From the NCBI RefSeq assembly GCF_002737765.1, contig NZ_PEGG01000068.1, positions 1 to 6,219 of the forward strand: a stretch of 6,219 nt of DNA, written 5' to 3'. The position numbers and the translations under genes were made by a program. Positions 5,242 through 6,219 of this stretch are shown here, one piece after another. The stretch is from Caulobacter sp. B11. Lineage in GTDB: Bacteria > Pseudomonadota > Alphaproteobacteria > Caulobacterales > Caulobacteraceae. The notes under the pieces are model-generated. The model worked only from the letters and a program-made list of their open reading frames with translations. It did no database searches and was not told where the DNA came from. Position 1 is the first letter of the stretch; every line of letters begins with the position of its first letter.

Positions 5242-6219
5242 ACCTGAGCTCCCGTTCGGTTGGGACACTGGGTGCGATCCCCGCCGCACCGCCAGGCGCA
5301 GCCGACGGCGACCGGGGTCGGGGTCTCCAGCATGGCCGCGAGACGACGGCCGACCCATCGATGAAGCCGGGCGCCACGCCCAGGGCCGGAACCCGGACAT
5401 AGGCCGGGCAACCGGCCTCCACCGCCAGTTCGCGATATTCGTGGTCCAGTTCGACCAGGGTCTCGATGTGCTCGGAGACAAAGGCGATCGGCACGACGAC
5501 CAGGGCCAGGCCCTGCTCGCTGGCCAGCCGGATTTCATCATCCGTCGAGGGGCCGATCCATTTCAGCGGCCCGACCCGGCTCTGATAGGTCACCCGCCAG
5601 TCCCAGCCCTCGCCCAGGCGCGCCGCCACCGCCGCGGCCGTGGCCTCGATCTGGGTCTGATAGGGATCGCCCGCCTCGATGATCTTTTCCGGCAGACCGT
5701 GGCCGAAAACAGCAGCCGCGCCGGACCGGGTCGACCGGCGCCTCATAGGCGGCCTTGATCCCCTCGGCATGGGCCGTGATCAGGCTGTCATCGGTCGGAT
5801 AGCAGCACAGGGCCGAAACGCGGCCAGGACCCTTGTAGGCCTTCTTCCAGGCGCGAACGACGAGCCCGTGGTCGTGGTCGAGAACTGCGGATAGAGCGGC
5901 AGCAGCAGCACCTCGTCCGGTGCAAAGGCGGCCACCGCCTTGGCGGTCTCCGAGGTCAGCGGATGCCAGTAGCGCATGGCGATAAAGCAGCGGGTCTCCA
6001 GCTCGGGAAGCCGACGTCCAGATCGCCTGCAGGGCCTTGGCCTGTTTCTCGGTCTCGGGCAGCAGGGGAGAACCGCCGCCCATGATCGCGTAATTGGCCG
6101 GGCTGACTTGGCGAGTGGTCGAGATCAGGGCCGCCAGGGCGTAGCGGATCGGCGCCGGGGCGCCGATGATCGCCTTGTCCCGGAACAGATTGAACAGAAA
6201 CGGCCGAACGGCCTTGGGC
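5238..6219 (-). pseudogene. hemH: Ferrochelatase HemH, 5' end outside window; frame broken by six apparent 1-bp deletions (probably sequence errors)
   Basis: HemH inserts Fe2+ into protoporphyrin IX, the last step of protoheme synthesis. The window begins inside the N-terminal region ([12 protein letters not shown]), about 20 residues from the expected start. Recognisable blocks follow: [57 protein letters not shown], the catalytic-His motif [39 protein letters not shown] and PIAFVSEHIETLVELDHEY. The C-terminus GCAWRCGGDRTQC ends in TGA (5240-5238). Single-base losses near 6025, 6005, 5857, 5740, 5702 and 5337 shift the frame; the one at 5702 splits the catalytic His motif. Correcting them joins all blocks. 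The three C-terminal Cys codons (5298-5300, 5286-5288, 5265-5267) fit the [2Fe-2S] ligands known from Caulobacter-type ferrochelatase. The stop overlaps the hemJ GTG. hemE would be expected upstream, outside the window. Confidence 0.93.
5249..5253 (-). promoter_or_regulatory. Ribosome-binding site fixing the hemJ GTG start
   Basis: GGGAG lies within the 3' end of hemH, 7 nt before the GTG. It decides for a GTG start giving the conserved N-terminus MTDFLVAH; no ATG exists at a suitable place. Confidence 0.65.

Noticed and set aside
1..6219. CRISPR array, tRNA/rRNA genes, prophage or transposase genes
   Set aside because: No regularly spaced repeats, tRNA-like cloverleaf ends, rRNA motifs or transposase/integrase motifs were seen on either strand.

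Overview
The window looks like chromosomal DNA of a GC-rich alphaproteobacterium, most likely a member of the Caulobacterales. The evidence is the strong G/C bias at third codon positions, the DUF6489 gene next to mnmE, the cysteine-rich C-terminus of the ferrochelatase, and the gene set hemH-hemJ-rho-mnmE. In Caulobacter crescentus hemE/hemH, rho and the mnmE-mnmG-rsmG-parA-parB block lie beside the replication origin. The taxonomic call is inference; no marker here settles the genus.

Layout, left to right. On the minus strand, positions 1-882 hold the first 294 codons of mnmE (tRNA U34 modification GTPase), running off the left edge. It is preceded by a small DUF6489 gene (879-1127) whose stop overlaps the mnmE start. 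A 113-bp divergent spacer separates these from a rightward pair: a dienelactone hydrolase family gene (1241-1936) and, 4 bp later, a zinc-independent quinone oxidoreductase (1941-2906). A 188-bp convergent spacer follows. It holds a pair of inverted GC-hairpin repeats, a strong intrinsic terminator for rho, and a near-perfect parS centromere site (3073-3088) just past the rho stop codon. The minus strand then carries rho (4513-3095), a 254-bp leader/spacer, hemJ (5241-4768) and hemH (from beyond 6219 to 5238). hemH and hemJ overlap by 4 bp and encode the last two steps of protoheme synthesis.

The main surprise is the parS site. It fits the inferred origin-proximal location and predicts that ParB is loaded at the 3' end of rho, between its stop codon and its terminator. 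A degenerate parS-like site also lies inside mnmE.

The second notable point is uneven sequence integrity. mnmE, DUF6489, the hydrolase, the oxidoreductase, hemJ and the last ~100 codons of rho read cleanly. The rest of rho carries about 20 small indels and three short tandem duplications, and hemH carries six apparent single-base deletions. The pieces rejoin into highly conserved Rho and HemH proteins with almost no substitution decay, so assembly or consensus error is far more likely than real pseudogenes. Both genes are labelled pseudogene only because the reading frame as given is broken.
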